From NCBI RefSeq assembly GCF_000993805.1, contig NZ_CP009961.1, positions 1,048,714 to 1,112,713 on the forward strand: 64,000 bases of DNA, in the 5' to 3' direction. Source of the stretch: Thermofilum uzonense (lineage in GTDB: Archaea; Thermoproteota; Thermoprotei; Thermofilales; Thermofilaceae). Shown in pieces: positions 1 through 7,533 of this stretch (its first letter is position 1; each line of letters starts with the position of its first letter). Under the pieces are notes generated by a model that was not told the DNA's origin, searched no databases, and was given only the letters and a program-made list of their open reading frames with translations. Both the position numbers and the translations under genes were made by a program.

Positions 1-276
1 GGGATGATGATCAATCCATGTTGTTTGCGCGACTCTGGTTAGGAACGAGAGGGCTTGACTAGTTGTTTCCCAGTACTCCTCGTTGAATGCGATGTCAAGA
101 ATATAGACTTCACCCGAGGTAAAGTGTATTCTTTGAAGGGTGTTATGAAGAGAGAAAGGCTGCGAGAAATATACTTTATACTTCACCCCCTCCTTGTTTT
201 TGAGATAATATGAAATTATTATAGCTGCGGAGACCATGCCGTCTATGTCGCCGTGAGCTATTATTGTTAGCATCAT
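1..276 (-). CDS. DHH-family phosphoesterase, N-terminal part (cut by window edge)
   Basis: I translated 276 down to 1 by hand and get 92 open codons beginning MMLTIIAHGDIDGMVSAAII and ending IDHHP at the window edge. The HGDIDG motif (Asp10, Asp12) and the terminal DHH (residues 89-91) are metal-ligand motifs I and III of the DHH phosphoesterase superfamily (RecJ, oligoribonuclease and archaeal relatives). These enzymes use two Mn ions to cleave phosphodiesters. The rest of the catalytic domain and any DHHA1 domain lie outside the window, so the substrate cannot be named. Two ATG codons stand in tandem at the start, and either could be used. The ASCH gene upstream is on the same strand with a 55-base gap, so cotranscription is possible. 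Confidence 0.8.
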   Translation of the reverse strand, partial: MMLTIIAHGDIDGMVSAAIIISYYLKNKEGVKYKVYFSQPFSLHNTLQRIHFTSGEVYILDIAFNEEYWETTSQALSFLTRVAQTTWIDHHP

Positions 277-331
277 TAAACTCTGAGCTTAAAGTCGCAT
301 AACAAGTTTAATAACGTTATAGCTAGACAAG

Positions 332-913
332 CTATAAGAGAAGATTTTTCGACCGAAGTTTTAGCGCATAATTGTTTAAGATCTCTTTTACTTGAGGCTC
401 GGGTAGGCCGAGGTCTTCAGCTACCTTCCCGGTGGTATATCCTAAGGCTAGTTTCGCTAATACAACGCGATGTATCTGGGACTCGTCGATGCCGTAAGCT
501 AATGCTAAGCGGGCCACTAGAGAAGGATCTACCGCCTTTAAACTCTTTATTTCATTCACTGGAACGGGAGATGAGTAACGTGTAATCTCTTCGAGAGAGA
601 TTATGGTGACCCAGTCGTCCTCCTTTATATCTGGATAGATTTCCTTCAAGGCATCCAGGAGATCTTCTAGGCTATTAAAACCATCCTTCAAGGCATCATC
701 CTTTGTGAGCTCCGAGACCCTCGTAAACCTAAGTGATTTTACGCGCGCTTCTCCATATATCTGTCCTCCACTCTCCAGGAAGACCTCATCGCTTTGCGGT
801 TGAAGAATACCCTTCCTAATGGTGGTAGTTTTTTCACCCCTTAGGATTTTCTCAAGGTACCTTAGTCTAAAGCTCAGTGTTTTCCCGAGCTTACGCGTGG
901 TGTGACCACTCAT
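332..913 (-). CDS. ASCH (PUA-like) domain protein with C-terminal helical tail
   Basis: A protein of 193 residues. The N-terminal 115 or so residues have the ASCH pattern: a basic start (SFRLRYLEKILRGEKTTTIR), a GGQIYGEARVKSLRF strand pair, then LTKDDALKDGF and a DWVTIISLEEI strand. ASCH domains are PUA-like folds thought to bind RNA or nucleotides; some are N4-acetylcytidine amidohydrolases. The last 75 residues are helical and include a region like a helix-turn-helix (YTTGKVAEDLGLPEPQVKEIL), which may add nucleic-acid binding. That is inference. The start is the ATG at 913. It lies 47 bases after the Orc1/Cdc6 stop on the same strand. No specific substrate can be assigned. Confidence 0.7.
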   Translation of the reverse strand: MSGHTTRKLGKTLSFRLRYLEKILRGEKTTTIRKGILQPQSDEVFLESGGQIYGEARVKSLRFTRVSELTKDDALKDGFNSLEDLLDALKEIYPDIKEDDWVTIISLEEITRYSSPVPVNEIKSLKAVDPSLVARLALAYGIDESQIHRVVLAKLALGYTTGKVAEDLGLPEPQVKEILNNYALKLRSKNLLL

Positions 914-960
914 CCCGCTTTCATGTAAAAGTTAACGCCAATTAAACTTTTATCACGTAT

Positions 961-2118
961 TTAGGCGCTAACTCCTAGGAGCTTCTCTACCAGGTCTGGC
1001 AAGCCCTCCTGACGTGCGGGGGGCGGCAGCATGGTGATATATACTCTCAAAGGACCCTTGAACTGTATGTACCCCTCGTCGGTGAGCCTCTGTAGAGCCT
1101 CGTCCGTTTCGCGGGGTGTGAGCTTCCTGAGCCGATAATTTTCACAGATTAGCTCAATGTACCTCTGGATATCTCTGAGAGTGATAAAGCTTTGGTTCAG
1201 CTGCCTTGAAGCCAATAATATAGCGGACAATACTACGCGTTCAGCTGTTCCAAGCGTTTCAGGGTTGATAGAGAAAAGGTATTTTTCACGCAAGCCCTGC
1301 TCTATGGCCCTGTTTATGTGGTTATAGGAGAGCTTCTCATCTTTGCTGGTCTCAGCTATTTGCGCTGCAATAAGCAGGATATCAAGAGCCTTCCTCAAGT
1401 CAGAGTCGAAGAGAGTAACAGTGACCTCGGCCAGATACTCTGCAACAGCCTCGGGAAAAGTTCCAATGACAAACGCCTCGGATGCCCGATAGAGGATTAT
1501 ATCGACCAATTGATCACGAGTATAAGCGGGATAGTTTACTATCATGTTGCCGAGCGAGGACTGCTCTTCAGGAGCAAGGCGTTGAGACCAGCTCTCATCC
1601 CTCGAAATGAATATCACACCACTAACATTCTCGACGCCGAGCTCGGAAAGCCTGGTCAAGTTGTAAACTATTTGTCCACCTCTTAGCGAACGGTAGCCCG
1701 AAAGCTGGTCTGCTTCGTCGATGGTTAAAATGAATGTCTTTCCCTTTTCTTTGCGCAGGGATGAGACGAACTTGTCAAACAGCTCGCCCGCGCTCAGGCT
1801 GCGTGAAGCTTTGCCGCCCATCTTTGTAAGCAACTGTGAATAGAATACCCAGGGAGATATGTCTGCCAGAGCACGGAGGTTAACGTAGACGTGCTGGATG
1901 AGTGGATTTTCCTCTCGTAAAGACTTCAAGAGCAGGTGTGAAGAAGTAGTCTTTCCCGTACCTTTCGGGCCGATCAGTTGTATCACCTTAAAAAAGGGCG
2001 GGCCCTCGACAGCGTCCCTTAGGAGAGTCTGAAGCATGTCAAGCTGAGATTCACGGTGTGGGAGACGACTAGGTATATGTTGACGTGAAAGGACGCTGGG
2101 GTTACGCAGTATAGCCAT
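961..2118 (-). CDS. Orc1/Cdc6-family replication initiator AAA+ ATPase
   Basis: A protein of 385 residues, near the usual archaeal Orc1/Cdc6 length. The N terminus has the family entry motif (SRLPHRESQLDML). Walker A is GPKGTGKTT at residues 50-58, Walker B is TIDEAD at 132-137, and a sensor-2 arginine sits in SDLRKALD near residue 242. The C-terminal 90 residues read as a winged helix (ITLRDIQRYIELIC followed by LTDEGYIQFKGPLRVYI). Such proteins bind origin recognition boxes and load MCM. Archaeal initiator genes often lie beside an origin, but I found no convincing origin box repeats in the flanks here. The start is an ATG; a decayed transposon lies just upstream. Paralogue type (Orc1-1 or Orc1-2) is not resolved. 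Confidence 0.87.
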   Translation of the reverse strand: MAILRNPSVLSRQHIPSRLPHRESQLDMLQTLLRDAVEGPPFFKVIQLIGPKGTGKTTSSHLLLKSLREENPLIQHVYVNLRALADISPWVFYSQLLTKMGGKASRSLSAGELFDKFVSSLRKEKGKTFILTIDEADQLSGYRSLRGGQIVYNLTRLSELGVENVSGVIFISRDESWSQRLAPEEQSSLGNMIVNYPAYTRDQLVDIILYRASEAFVIGTFPEAVAEYLAEVTVTLFDSDLRKALDILLIAAQIAETSKDEKLSYNHINRAIEQGLREKYLFSINPETLGTAERVVLSAILLASRQLNQSFITLRDIQRYIELICENYRLRKLTPRETDEALQRLTDEGYIQFKGPLRVYITMLPPPARQEGLPDLVEKLLGVSA

Positions 2119-2207
2119 CCTTAGACTCGGGTAAATAACCTGTGGCAGCTCTTATAAAAATTACAGTGAAAGAGTAAACGGTGAAAGTGATTCTTAGAGG
2201 GAGATCC

Positions 2208-2590
2208 CTAGTATGTCTTCTCAGCTTCCCATTCCTCGAGGAGGTCTTCGATCCTGCTTTGATGTTCTTCTAGCTCCCTGAGCATTGCATCAATGCCGTT
2301 GAGTGCCTTCCTGTAGTCTGGCAGGATGCCGGTGTACGCCCTGAAGGCTACGATTTGTGTGCAAGAACTGCGGGTCTAGAGATAAACGCGCACATCAACG
2401 CATGCTTGAACATCACTCACAAGACAGGATACAGCCCGCCCACACCAACGAGAATCGGGACCTATATCTCACACAGCGGAGTCGTATCACTTGCCAAGAA
2501 GAAAGGCAAAATACGTCACCAGGAGCCAGAGAATAACCCCCTAGAAGAGTAACCGGGAGCCCGCCCCAATGGCGCAGAGCGGGTGGCAGT
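2208..2590 (+). repeat. Dispersed repeat copy A, with a TnpB tail still inside
   Basis: This is the longest of four related copies in the window (others at 35811, 46160 and 56236), all in the same orientation. Its left part (2208-2350) reads on the minus strand as an open 46-codon coiled-coil-like frame ending in TAG at 2208-2210. Its right part reads forward as the end of a TnpB-like transposase followed by a GC-rich tail. The tail can fold as a hairpin (CCCGC at 2560-2564 pairs with GCGGG at 2579-2583), as expected for an IS200/IS605 right end. The other copies join the left and right parts and lack the TnpB segment, so A looks closest to the parent element. Exact ends are uncertain by about 20 bases. 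Confidence 0.75.
2344..2552 (+). pseudogene. tnpB: TnpB (IS200/IS605 OrfB) C-terminal remnant, frameshifted
   Basis: Two reading frames together give the end of a TnpB nuclease. One frame at 2354-2374 reads FVCKNCG, the zinc-ribbon CxxCG. The neighbouring frame then reads GLEINAHINACLNI, matching the conserved D/E-x-N-A-x-x-N-I block that carries the last RuvC acidic residue. A frameshift separates the two. A basic tail ending in a TAA stop at 2550-2552 follows. No N-terminal or middle part of TnpB is present, so this is a dead fragment. TnpB proteins are RNA-guided nucleases whose guide RNA overlaps the 3' end of the gene, the very part kept here. It lies inside repeat copy A. Confidence 0.75.
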
Positions 2591-2691
2591 ATTCATGAGC
2601 AAAGATTTAATCAGATCGTCGCGAGGCTGTCATCCCCTTCTCCACACAACTGGGACGGCGTCATCATCCACCCGGATAAGTGTCGACATAG

Positions 2692-2698
2692 TATATAA
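2692..2698 (+). promoter_or_regulatory. TATA box for the 2771 membrane-protein gene
   Basis: The sequence TATATAA lies downstream of the decayed transposon. It would place transcription start near 2720, leaving a leader of about 50 bases before the ATG at 2771. Confidence 0.45.
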
Positions 2699-2770
2699 GC
2701 ATTTGTGGCGCAGGGTAATCTTTTAACAAAACCGTTATTTACCACACTGCCTTCTAGCGTTTTGTTGGCT

Positions 2771-3055
2771 ATGAATGGGAAGTTTGTCGTCGTCCTGCTG
2801 ATGTCCCTGATAGGAATCACTCTCTACTGGTTTCCAGTCCCAATAATTATAGGTAGTTATGTTCTCGGAGGATACCCATGGTTAGCACCCGAACCGTCAA
2901 AAAACACAATGATAATCATCGGTCTCGCAATAACAGTTACCTTCCTGGCGCTAACGGCGATAATGTATTACATCACGAAAAAATTAGAAGAAGTTGGTCC
3001 TGAGGAGGCATACGAGGAGCCTAAGGAGAGGCCCGCTACAAGTGTTGAGTGGTGA
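2771..3055 (+). CDS. Small two-helix membrane protein, unknown
   Basis: A 94-residue protein if started at the ATG at 2771 (MNGKFVVVLLMSLIGITLYW). The open frame extends upstream to 2705, but that stretch is not membrane-like and lies close to the TATA box, so I prefer 2771. Two hydrophobic segments, about residues 4-30 and 46-68, are followed by an acidic and basic cytoplasmic tail (KKLEEVGPEEAYEEP). The loop between the helices is rich in Pro and Gly. I do not recognise the family. The DUF354 gene begins 15 bases after its stop, so the two are probably one transcript. Confidence 0.6.
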   Translation: MNGKFVVVLLMSLIGITLYWFPVPIIIGSYVLGGYPWLAPEPSKNTMIIIGLAITVTFLALTAIMYYITKKLEEVGPEEAYEEPKERPATSVEW

Positions 3056-3070
3056 GGAGAGGGTAAACGC

Positions 3071-4132
3071 GTGAAGATATGGGTAGAAGCGCTTACCCCT
3101 AAACAGATTCTCCTATTTTCTTATATTCAAGACATATTCGGCAGGCAAAATGTGTTTTTAACGACTCGCGATTATGATCTTAACGCCAACCTGGCTAGCA
3201 AGAGATGGTCAAAACACTTTCTTGTAGGCCGCTATCCCGGAGCATCGTCTATAGCCAAAACTCGAGAAAGTATAAAGCGGCAAGAGAAACTTATTGATAT
3301 AGTGTCTTCTGAAAAACCGGACGTTCACCTTACCTTTGTCTCACCTGACTCAGTACGTGTGGCCTTTGGTCTCGGCATACCAGTTATAACTAGTAGTGAC
3401 TCGCCGCACTCAGATGCAGTGTCAAGGCTAACGATTCCTCTCTCTAGGATATTTGTGACGCCTTACTTCCTATTGGAAGATTTTGAAAAATACAATAGGC
3501 TTGTGGAAGTAGTGGGATTTGAAGGAGTTTTCGAGCTAGCATGGATTCTACGTGAAAAACCTGACCCAAAGGTCCCAAGGGAGCTCGGATTGGAGCCCTT
3601 CAGTTACGCGTTAGTACGACCAGGAGAGGAGAAATCATATTACTACCCTTCCCCTGCCTTCGCGACTAGGATGCCTCTCTCTATAGCTAGAATGATTCTG
3701 AGGAGGACAGATCTCACAGTTATCGTGTATCCACGCTATCCGGATCAAGCCTTGCTATATAGAAGACTGCTTTCTAGGTGGAATAATAGGGTAAAGATTC
3801 TTGAAGGGGCTACAGATTTCGTGAGCCTGGAGTACCACGCAAGGCTTGTCATTACAGGTGGTGGCACAATGGCCACAGAGTCCGCGCTCCTCGGAACCCC
3901 TTCAATCTCGACGTATCCCGGCGAGCTAAAAGTTCACAAGTTTATAAGAAAGAGAGGATTCCCACTTTATAAGGCCCCTCTGCCTCAAAGCTTTATTGAA
4001 AAATTATTACTTCTCGAGACAGGACCAGGAGAACGCGAACGATATATCCAGAGAGCTAAGAAAACTTTACAAGACCCCATTAGCGTTTTCGCACGGGAAA
4101 TCACAAGAATTATCAATAGAAATGAAAACTAG
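3071..4132 (+). CDS. DUF354 family protein (glycosyltransferase-like fold)
   Basis: A protein of 353 residues with a GTG start (MKIWVEALTPKQILLF). The pattern matches DUF354, a family of archaea and some bacteria related in fold to UDP-GlcNAc 2-epimerase and GT-B glycosyltransferases. Recognisable parts are the N-terminal Rossmann-like half with DYDLNANLASK, a central SSDSPHSDAV, and the C-terminal GGGTMATESALLGTPSISTYPG nucleotide-binding loop near residues 260-282. The family has no firmly established reaction. Surface-glycan or lipid-linked sugar work is a fair guess from the fold only. It follows a small membrane protein in a likely two-gene transcript. Confidence 0.78.
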   Translation: MKIWVEALTPKQILLFSYIQDIFGRQNVFLTTRDYDLNANLASKRWSKHFLVGRYPGASSIAKTRESIKRQEKLIDIVSSEKPDVHLTFVSPDSVRVAFGLGIPVITSSDSPHSDAVSRLTIPLSRIFVTPYFLLEDFEKYNRLVEVVGFEGVFELAWILREKPDPKVPRELGLEPFSYALVRPGEEKSYYYPSPAFATRMPLSIARMILRRTDLTVIVYPRYPDQALLYRRLLSRWNNRVKILEGATDFVSLEYHARLVITGGGTMATESALLGTPSISTYPGELKVHKFIRKRGFPLYKAPLPQSFIEKLLLLETGPGERERYIQRAKKTLQDPISVFAREITRIINRNEN

Positions 4133-4257
4133 TGTTGCCTATTGCCAAACCAAAGTTTGCTTCTTGAAACCCAGGGACGCCTATATAATTATTCATAGAG
4201 ACATCAAGCAAAAGCTTTAAGTACTGACGCGTAAAAAGCAGAATCGCGGTGGAAAGA

Positions 4258-4581
4258 ATGGAGTATGTATATGCAAGCTTAATCCTCTACCATGCTGGAA
4301 AAGAGATAACAGAGGAAAGCGTGAAGAAAATCCTTGAAGCGGCAGGTATCCAGGTCGACGAGATACGATTGAAAGCTTTGGTAGCCTCTCTCAAGGAAAT
4401 AAACATCGAAGAAGCCATAAAGACCGCGGCCGTACCTGTTGCCGCGGCTCCTGCAACGGCCCCCGCTACAACAGCCCCTGTTCAGGCTAAGACGGAGGAG
4501 GCTAAGAAAGAGGAAGAGAAAAAGGAGGAGGCGCCCGAGGAGACTGTTGAAGAGGGTCTTTCAAGCCTTTTCGGCTTCTGA
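4258..4581 (+). CDS. rpl12: Archaeal ribosomal protein L12 (P1-type stalk protein)
   Basis: A protein of 107 residues from the ATG at 4258 ([20 protein letters not shown]); an in-frame GTG nine bases upstream is possible but less likely. The helical N-terminal dimerisation domain (residues 1-58) is followed by an Ala/Pro-rich hinge and a highly charged Glu/Lys region. It ends in [10 protein letters not shown], the conserved tip that recruits translation factors EF-1 and EF-2. Several copies bind L10/P0 to form the ribosomal stalk. A GGTGG stretch just upstream can serve as a Shine-Dalgarno site. The usual L1 and L10 partners are not adjacent, so the gene has been separated from the stalk operon. 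Confidence 0.95.
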   Translation: MEYVYASLILYHAGKEITEESVKKILEAAGIQVDEIRLKALVASLKEINIEEAIKTAAVPVAAAPATAPATTAPVQAKTEEAKKEEEKKEEAPEETVEEGLSSLFGF

Positions 4582-4595
4582 GAACAGGGATATCA

Positions 4596-5291
4596 TTGTT
4601 CAACATTTTTGCTTTACTGCCTTTAATCCGACGGCTGATTGCTTTTTCAACATTGATGTTAGCTGGTTTTACAGACTACCAAAGCAGAGAAGTCGATGAT
4701 AAAGTATGGATTATCGGTTCGCTTATTATAGCCCCCTTGTTACTCCTTGAGTTCCTCTCGGAAACAATACAACTGGTACTATATGCGGTGTCTATTATAA
4801 CTATTCTCCTAGTGGCTATTTTAGCGTTAAAGTTTAAGCTAGTAGGGGAGGCTGACATTATCGCCCTTATCTTTATATCCTTCGCTGAGCCACCAAGCCT
4901 CAGAAATATTCTGACACTCGTCCCGCCCGCAACAATTGTAATTCTTGCAGGGATACTATCTATGGGTTATATAGCCTATAACGTATACTATAACTGGAGA
5001 AATAGGGCTACCTTCCCTGAGCGTACGCCGCTTTACCTCAAGATTATAGCTTATATGACTATGCGAATGATAACTTCCCGAGAATACGAGGAGAAGAGAT
5101 ACATGTATACACCTGCCAACCCTCTAGACCCTTCATTTATCACGAAAACGGACCAGTCAATGGAAACCCCCACGACGGAGAAGTTCTGGGCCGTGGTACT
5201 ATTACCATATGTAACGCTGCTGGCAATAGCTTTCCTCATATATATTGTGTTGTACTACTCCTACACCTTTACCTTCTTTAGCAAAGGATAA
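4596..5291 (+). CDS. Archaeal prepilin/preflagellin peptidase (A24 family)
   Basis: A 231-residue membrane protein with a likely TTG start. The two catalytic aspartates of A24 aspartyl proteases are visible: Asp27 in GFTDYQSREVDDKVW and Asp87 in GEADIIAL, the variant of the GxGD motif. Five to six hydrophobic helices are present, including ones at about 8-24, 38-55, 58-80, 108-130 and 195-225. The enzyme cleaves the positively charged leader of type IV pilin-like and archaellin precursors on the cytoplasmic face. No pilin or archaellin gene is nearby, so substrates are elsewhere. It starts 14 bases after L12 and overlaps the DUF92 gene tail-to-tail by 14 bases. Confidence 0.83.
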   Translation: MFNIFALLPLIRRLIAFSTLMLAGFTDYQSREVDDKVWIIGSLIIAPLLLLEFLSETIQLVLYAVSIITILLVAILALKFKLVGEADIIALIFISFAEPPSLRNILTLVPPATIVILAGILSMGYIAYNVYYNWRNRATFPERTPLYLKIIAYMTMRMITSREYEEKRYMYTPANPLDPSFITKTDQSMETPTTEKFWAVVLLPYVTLLAIAFLIYIVLYYSYTFTFFSKG

Positions 5292-6099
5292 GAAAGCCAA
5301 GTAAGCCCACGAGTCCAGTAGCAATAAGGTTTGTCACCTCGTTTGTTATAAACGAGAACCCGCCGGCCGGCAGTGTTTTCTCGCCACAGCTATGCGTTGT
5401 TTTGTCGGTAAGCGTCTTGCAACGCGGACAATAGTATTTTCTCTGTAAAGTGGCTCCAACAACGCTGTCAAGAACTTCGCCCAGCCAGCCCAACGCGATT
5501 ATAAGAGGAACACATGCGTGATTGATATTAAGTAAGCCTAGATTGCTTTCTAGAAGCGCAACTACACCTATAATCGCGGCTCCAAGAATACTTCCCATTG
5601 TGCCCAATGGTGTTATCCCGCCTGAGGTGCCTGGCTCTACCTTAACCCAGGGACGAGTAATAAGCCGGGGTCTACCCGGATAAATGGCTCCTAGCTCAGC
5701 TGCCCAGGTATCAGCGTTTGATGCCGCAAGAACGGCTAGAGCAGTAGGCAGTAGTTTCTGACGGTAATCTATGAAGAGTCCATGGAGAGCCGTGAATAGT
5801 GCGGCGACAAGCCCGGCGCCTATCACCTGGCTAGAAGAACGCCCTCCCTCGCGCTCAGCAGCATCCTTTTGCCTCTTATTTGCATAGCCGAGTTTTGTTA
5901 TAAGTGAAGATGAGAAGAAAAATGTGAGGGACGCAAGGTAAAGCCCGATACCCCCCATGAAATAAAGGCCTGAGAACATAATGCTTAAAGCCGCAGCTTT
6001 GGCGTCGAGATATTTTAGCTTGTAAGCTGCTAGGCCTAGAGGTAAGCCTAACGCGAGCCCGAATGCAAAGTTGAAGATGACGCCGTTAATCTCACTCAC
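5278..6099 (-). CDS. DUF92 family integral membrane protein with zinc-ribbon-like loop
   Basis: A 273-residue protein with a GTG start. It has six or so hydrophobic helices and the conserved family block NADTWAAELGAIYPGRPRLIT followed by VEPGTSGGITPLGT. DUF92 includes plant VTE6 (phytyl-phosphate kinase), so activity on a prenyl phosphate is possible. That is family knowledge, not shown here. Near the C terminus YYCPRCKTLTDKTTHSCG adds three cysteines and a histidine that could bind zinc. A TATA box on the minus strand (6122-6131, TATATATAC on the plus strand) lies 28 bases before the start, giving a leaderless transcript. It converges on the prepilin peptidase gene. Confidence 0.82.
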   Translation of the reverse strand: MSEINGVIFNFAFGLALGLPLGLAAYKLKYLDAKAAALSIMFSGLYFMGGIGLYLASLTFFFSSSLITKLGYANKRQKDAAEREGGRSSSQVIGAGLVAALFTALHGLFIDYRQKLLPTALAVLAASNADTWAAELGAIYPGRPRLITRPWVKVEPGTSGGITPLGTMGSILGAAIIGVVALLESNLGLLNINHACVPLIIALGWLGEVLDSVVGATLQRKYYCPRCKTLTDKTTHSCGEKTLPAGGFSFITNEVTNLIATGLVGLLGFLILC

Positions 6100-6121
6100 G
6101 GAAAATAGGAAAACTTTGCTT

Positions 6122-6131
6122 GGTATATATA
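6122..6131 (-). promoter_or_regulatory. TATA box for the DUF92 gene
   Basis: An alternating TA stretch centred about 28 bases upstream of the GTG at 6099, right for a leaderless archaeal transcript. Confidence 0.5.
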
Positions 6132-6182
6132 CTCGCGTTTTAAAGGCTCCAAGTATTGCTTTAAGGCATTGATTAGTCCTAT

Positions 6183-6196
6183 CCTCCTTTAGGAGG
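6183..6196. promoter_or_regulatory. Palindrome in the divergent DUF92/NfeD intergenic region
   Basis: CCTCC-TTTA-GGAGG is a perfect inverted repeat lying between two divergent promoters (TATA boxes at about 6127 and 6253). It could be an operator or a small hairpin. No regulator is identified. Confidence 0.3.
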
Positions 6197-6249
6197 GGGA
6201 AACGATTCTAAAGCTTTATAACTCTTTATCTGCTAGGCAAACTATAATC

Positions 6250-6257
6250 TTTATAAG
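6250..6257 (+). promoter_or_regulatory. TATA box for the NfeD-stomatin operon
   Basis: TTTATAAG is centred 27 bases before the ATG at 6281, so the NfeD message is probably leaderless. Confidence 0.5.
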
Positions 6258-6280
6258 GGAAGAGCTGTTTAAAACACGAG

Positions 6281-7507
6281 ATGCGTAGAACTTCGTTCAT
6301 AATTTTTGTGATTATACTCGGTCTCCTTCTGGCTGCTCTCAGTAAAGCACAACCAGAAAGTGTAGCTGTAGTAGAGATCCATGGCGGTATTGATGAGGGG
6401 AAAGTTTACCTTGTAAAGAAGGGCTTATCCATTGTCAACGGGGGCATTCTCATACTGGTAATTGATAGTTATGGAGGCTACGTCAAGTCCATGGACGAGA
6501 TAATCTCTCTCCTCAAGACCTGCCAGTGCAGAACCATAGCTTTCCTGCCTCCAGGCTCTAAAGCCGTCTCAGCAGCCACCGGCGTAGCGCTAGCAGCCTC
6601 AAAACTCTATGTCGGTGACGGCGCAGTCATTGGAGCATGTAAGCCAACACCGTCAAATGACAAGACAGAGGCCTATATGATTTCGAGGTTCACTGGGCTT
6701 CTTGAAGAGAAAAAGATCCAAAAGCCTGATCTACTTGCCCGTGAACTCGTCATAGAAAATAAAGCGTTTACCGCGAGGGAGGCGTTAGATTTAGGCCTTG
6801 CAGACGCGAGGGCAGGGAGCCTCGGCGAGGTATTAAGGGCGGAGGGTCTTGAGGGATTGCCTATCTCATACCTCAGAGACGATCTGGTCAGCGAGGCGCT
6901 CTCTCTTTTAATAGATCCTGGTATTGCGCTCCTCTTGGCTGTCCTAGGAGTACTTCTACTAGCACTGGAGTTCCATGTTACGGGGTTTCAGGGATGGGGT
7001 GTGATAGGGGGCGCCCTTATTTTAACGGCACTTTACACGTTCAACCTAATCGGGATCAACCTTTATGCATTTTTACTCGTTTCACTCGGCGTAGTGCTTA
7101 TCCTCCTTGAGCTCTTCAAGCCGGGTATACAGGTCTTTGGGCTTAGCGGTGGACTTCTAGTCGGTATTGGGATTGCTGTTGAATACTATACTCAGCCCTA
7201 CCATGCTCTCTCATCATTCACTGTAACTGCACTAGTCCTGTTGGGATTAATTGGAGTCTTTATAGCCCTCATAATCTACAAGGCTTCTCAAACCCTCGGG
7301 ATGAAGACGCTAAGCCTTGAGGAGAAACTCATAGGCAAAACGGGTTACGCGAAAACAGGAATAACACCCGGAAAGAGAGGAGTAGTATATGTAGAGGGAG
7401 AGGATTGGACAGCAGAAAGCGACGATGAAATACGAGAAGGACAGAGAATAATTGTAGAAGCTGTGAGGGGCCTCGTTCTAAAGGTGAGGCCTGCGGAAAG
7501 CAAATAA
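6281..7507 (+). CDS. NfeD-family membrane serine protease (ClpP class)
   Basis: A 408-residue protein. A signal-like first helix (residues 5-22) is followed by an extracytoplasmic ClpP/crotonase-like domain. Its nucleophile is probably Ser97 (AVSAATG) and its base Lys128 (SNDKTEAYM); both are inferred from the layout of the Pyrococcus PH1510 protease. Residues 210-330 contain four or five membrane helices. The last 70 residues are the NfeD OB-fold domain (LIGKTGYAKTGITPGKRGVVYVEG). These proteases cleave stomatin near its C terminus. The stomatin gene follows after 26 bases, the classic two-gene operon, which strengthens both calls. Confidence 0.88.
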   Translation: MRRTSFIIFVIILGLLLAALSKAQPESVAVVEIHGGIDEGKVYLVKKGLSIVNGGILILVIDSYGGYVKSMDEIISLLKTCQCRTIAFLPPGSKAVSAATGVALAASKLYVGDGAVIGACKPTPSNDKTEAYMISRFTGLLEEKKIQKPDLLARELVIENKAFTAREALDLGLADARAGSLGEVLRAEGLEGLPISYLRDDLVSEALSLLIDPGIALLLAVLGVLLLALEFHVTGFQGWGVIGGALILTALYTFNLIGINLYAFLLVSLGVVLILLELFKPGIQVFGLSGGLLVGIGIAVEYYTQPYHALSSFTVTALVLLGLIGVFIALIIYKASQTLGMKTLSLEEKLIGKTGYAKTGITPGKRGVVYVEGEDWTAESDDEIREGQRIIVEAVRGLVLKVRPAESK

Positions 7508-7533
7508 AACAGTACCCCCGTGTATGTTTTGAT

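Noticed and set aside
2119-2207. Possible replication origin beside Orc1/Cdc6
   Set aside because: I found no repeated origin-box motifs or long AT-rich unwinding stretch in this flank or in 914-960. Only the gene itself suggests an origin.
2629-2688. Nineteen-codon minus-strand peptide starting MSTLIRVDDDAV, like the start of an antitoxin
   Set aside because: It stops after 19 codons with no toxin gene or continuation in another frame.
4439-4699. Arg/Pro-rich frame overlapping the end of L12
   Set aside because: It is an off-frame reading of the L12 hinge and acidic tail.
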